Shown here: one piece after another, positions 6,322 through 6,322 of the stretch
Layout of the letters: every line of letters begins with the position of its first letter
How positions within the stretch are numbered: position 1 is the stretch's first letter
The notes under the pieces: generated by a model
The model's input: the letters and a program-made list of their open reading frames with translations, nothing else
Database searches by the model: none
What the model was told of the DNA's origin: nothing
Made by a program: the position numbers and the translations under genes
Assembly: GCA_036171275.1 (NCBI GenBank)
Contig: JAVHQT010000004.1
Span: 1-6,322 of the forward strand
Direction of reading: 5' to 3'
DNA: 6,322 nucleotides
From: PALSA-1006 sp036171275
GTDB taxonomy: Bacteria; Pseudomonadota; Gammaproteobacteria; Burkholderiales; Gallionellaceae

Positions 6322-6322
6322 C

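Overview
The window reads as a piece of a proteobacterial chromosome, most likely beta- or gammaproteobacterial. The threonine synthase is of the long (477 aa) form common there, and an Mla-type (MCE) ABC cluster implies an outer membrane. No rRNA or other taxonomic marker is present, so this placement is inference from protein character only. Every supported gene lies on the minus strand, so transcription runs from high to low coordinates. The junctions are tight: the largest gap between clear genes is 24 nt, except for the roughly 80-nt leader in front of the restriction gene.

Right part (6322 to 4153): the tail of an unidentified ORF, a short G-rich leader with a possible 17-codon ORF, then a Type II restriction-modification module. 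A probable PD-(D/E)XK-like endonuclease is followed 3 nt later by a D12-class (alpha) N6-adenine DNA methyltransferase. By eye this module is more AT-rich (sampled 60-nt blocks of 33-40% GC) than the genes downstream (sampled blocks of 55-62%), which suggests a horizontally acquired insert.

Middle (4128 to 1552): thrC (threonine synthase), a small cysteine-rich protein with a GDCCVYCSYA motif, and an AEC-family (auxin efflux carrier type) membrane transporter.

Left part (1533 to 1): an MlaE-type permease, an ABC ATPase-like protein in which essentially all catalytic motifs are replaced, and the first residues of what is probably an MCE (MlaD-like) protein. Together these look like a retrograde or anterograde lipid transport system between the inner and outer membranes.

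The most noteworthy points are the apparently dead ATPase kept in an otherwise normal Mla-like cluster, and the restriction-modification cassette placed directly upstream of an amino-acid biosynthesis gene, with the endonuclease gene first. Neither is proven here to be a new system. No CRISPR array, tRNA, rRNA, insertion sequence or convincing rho-independent terminator was seen.
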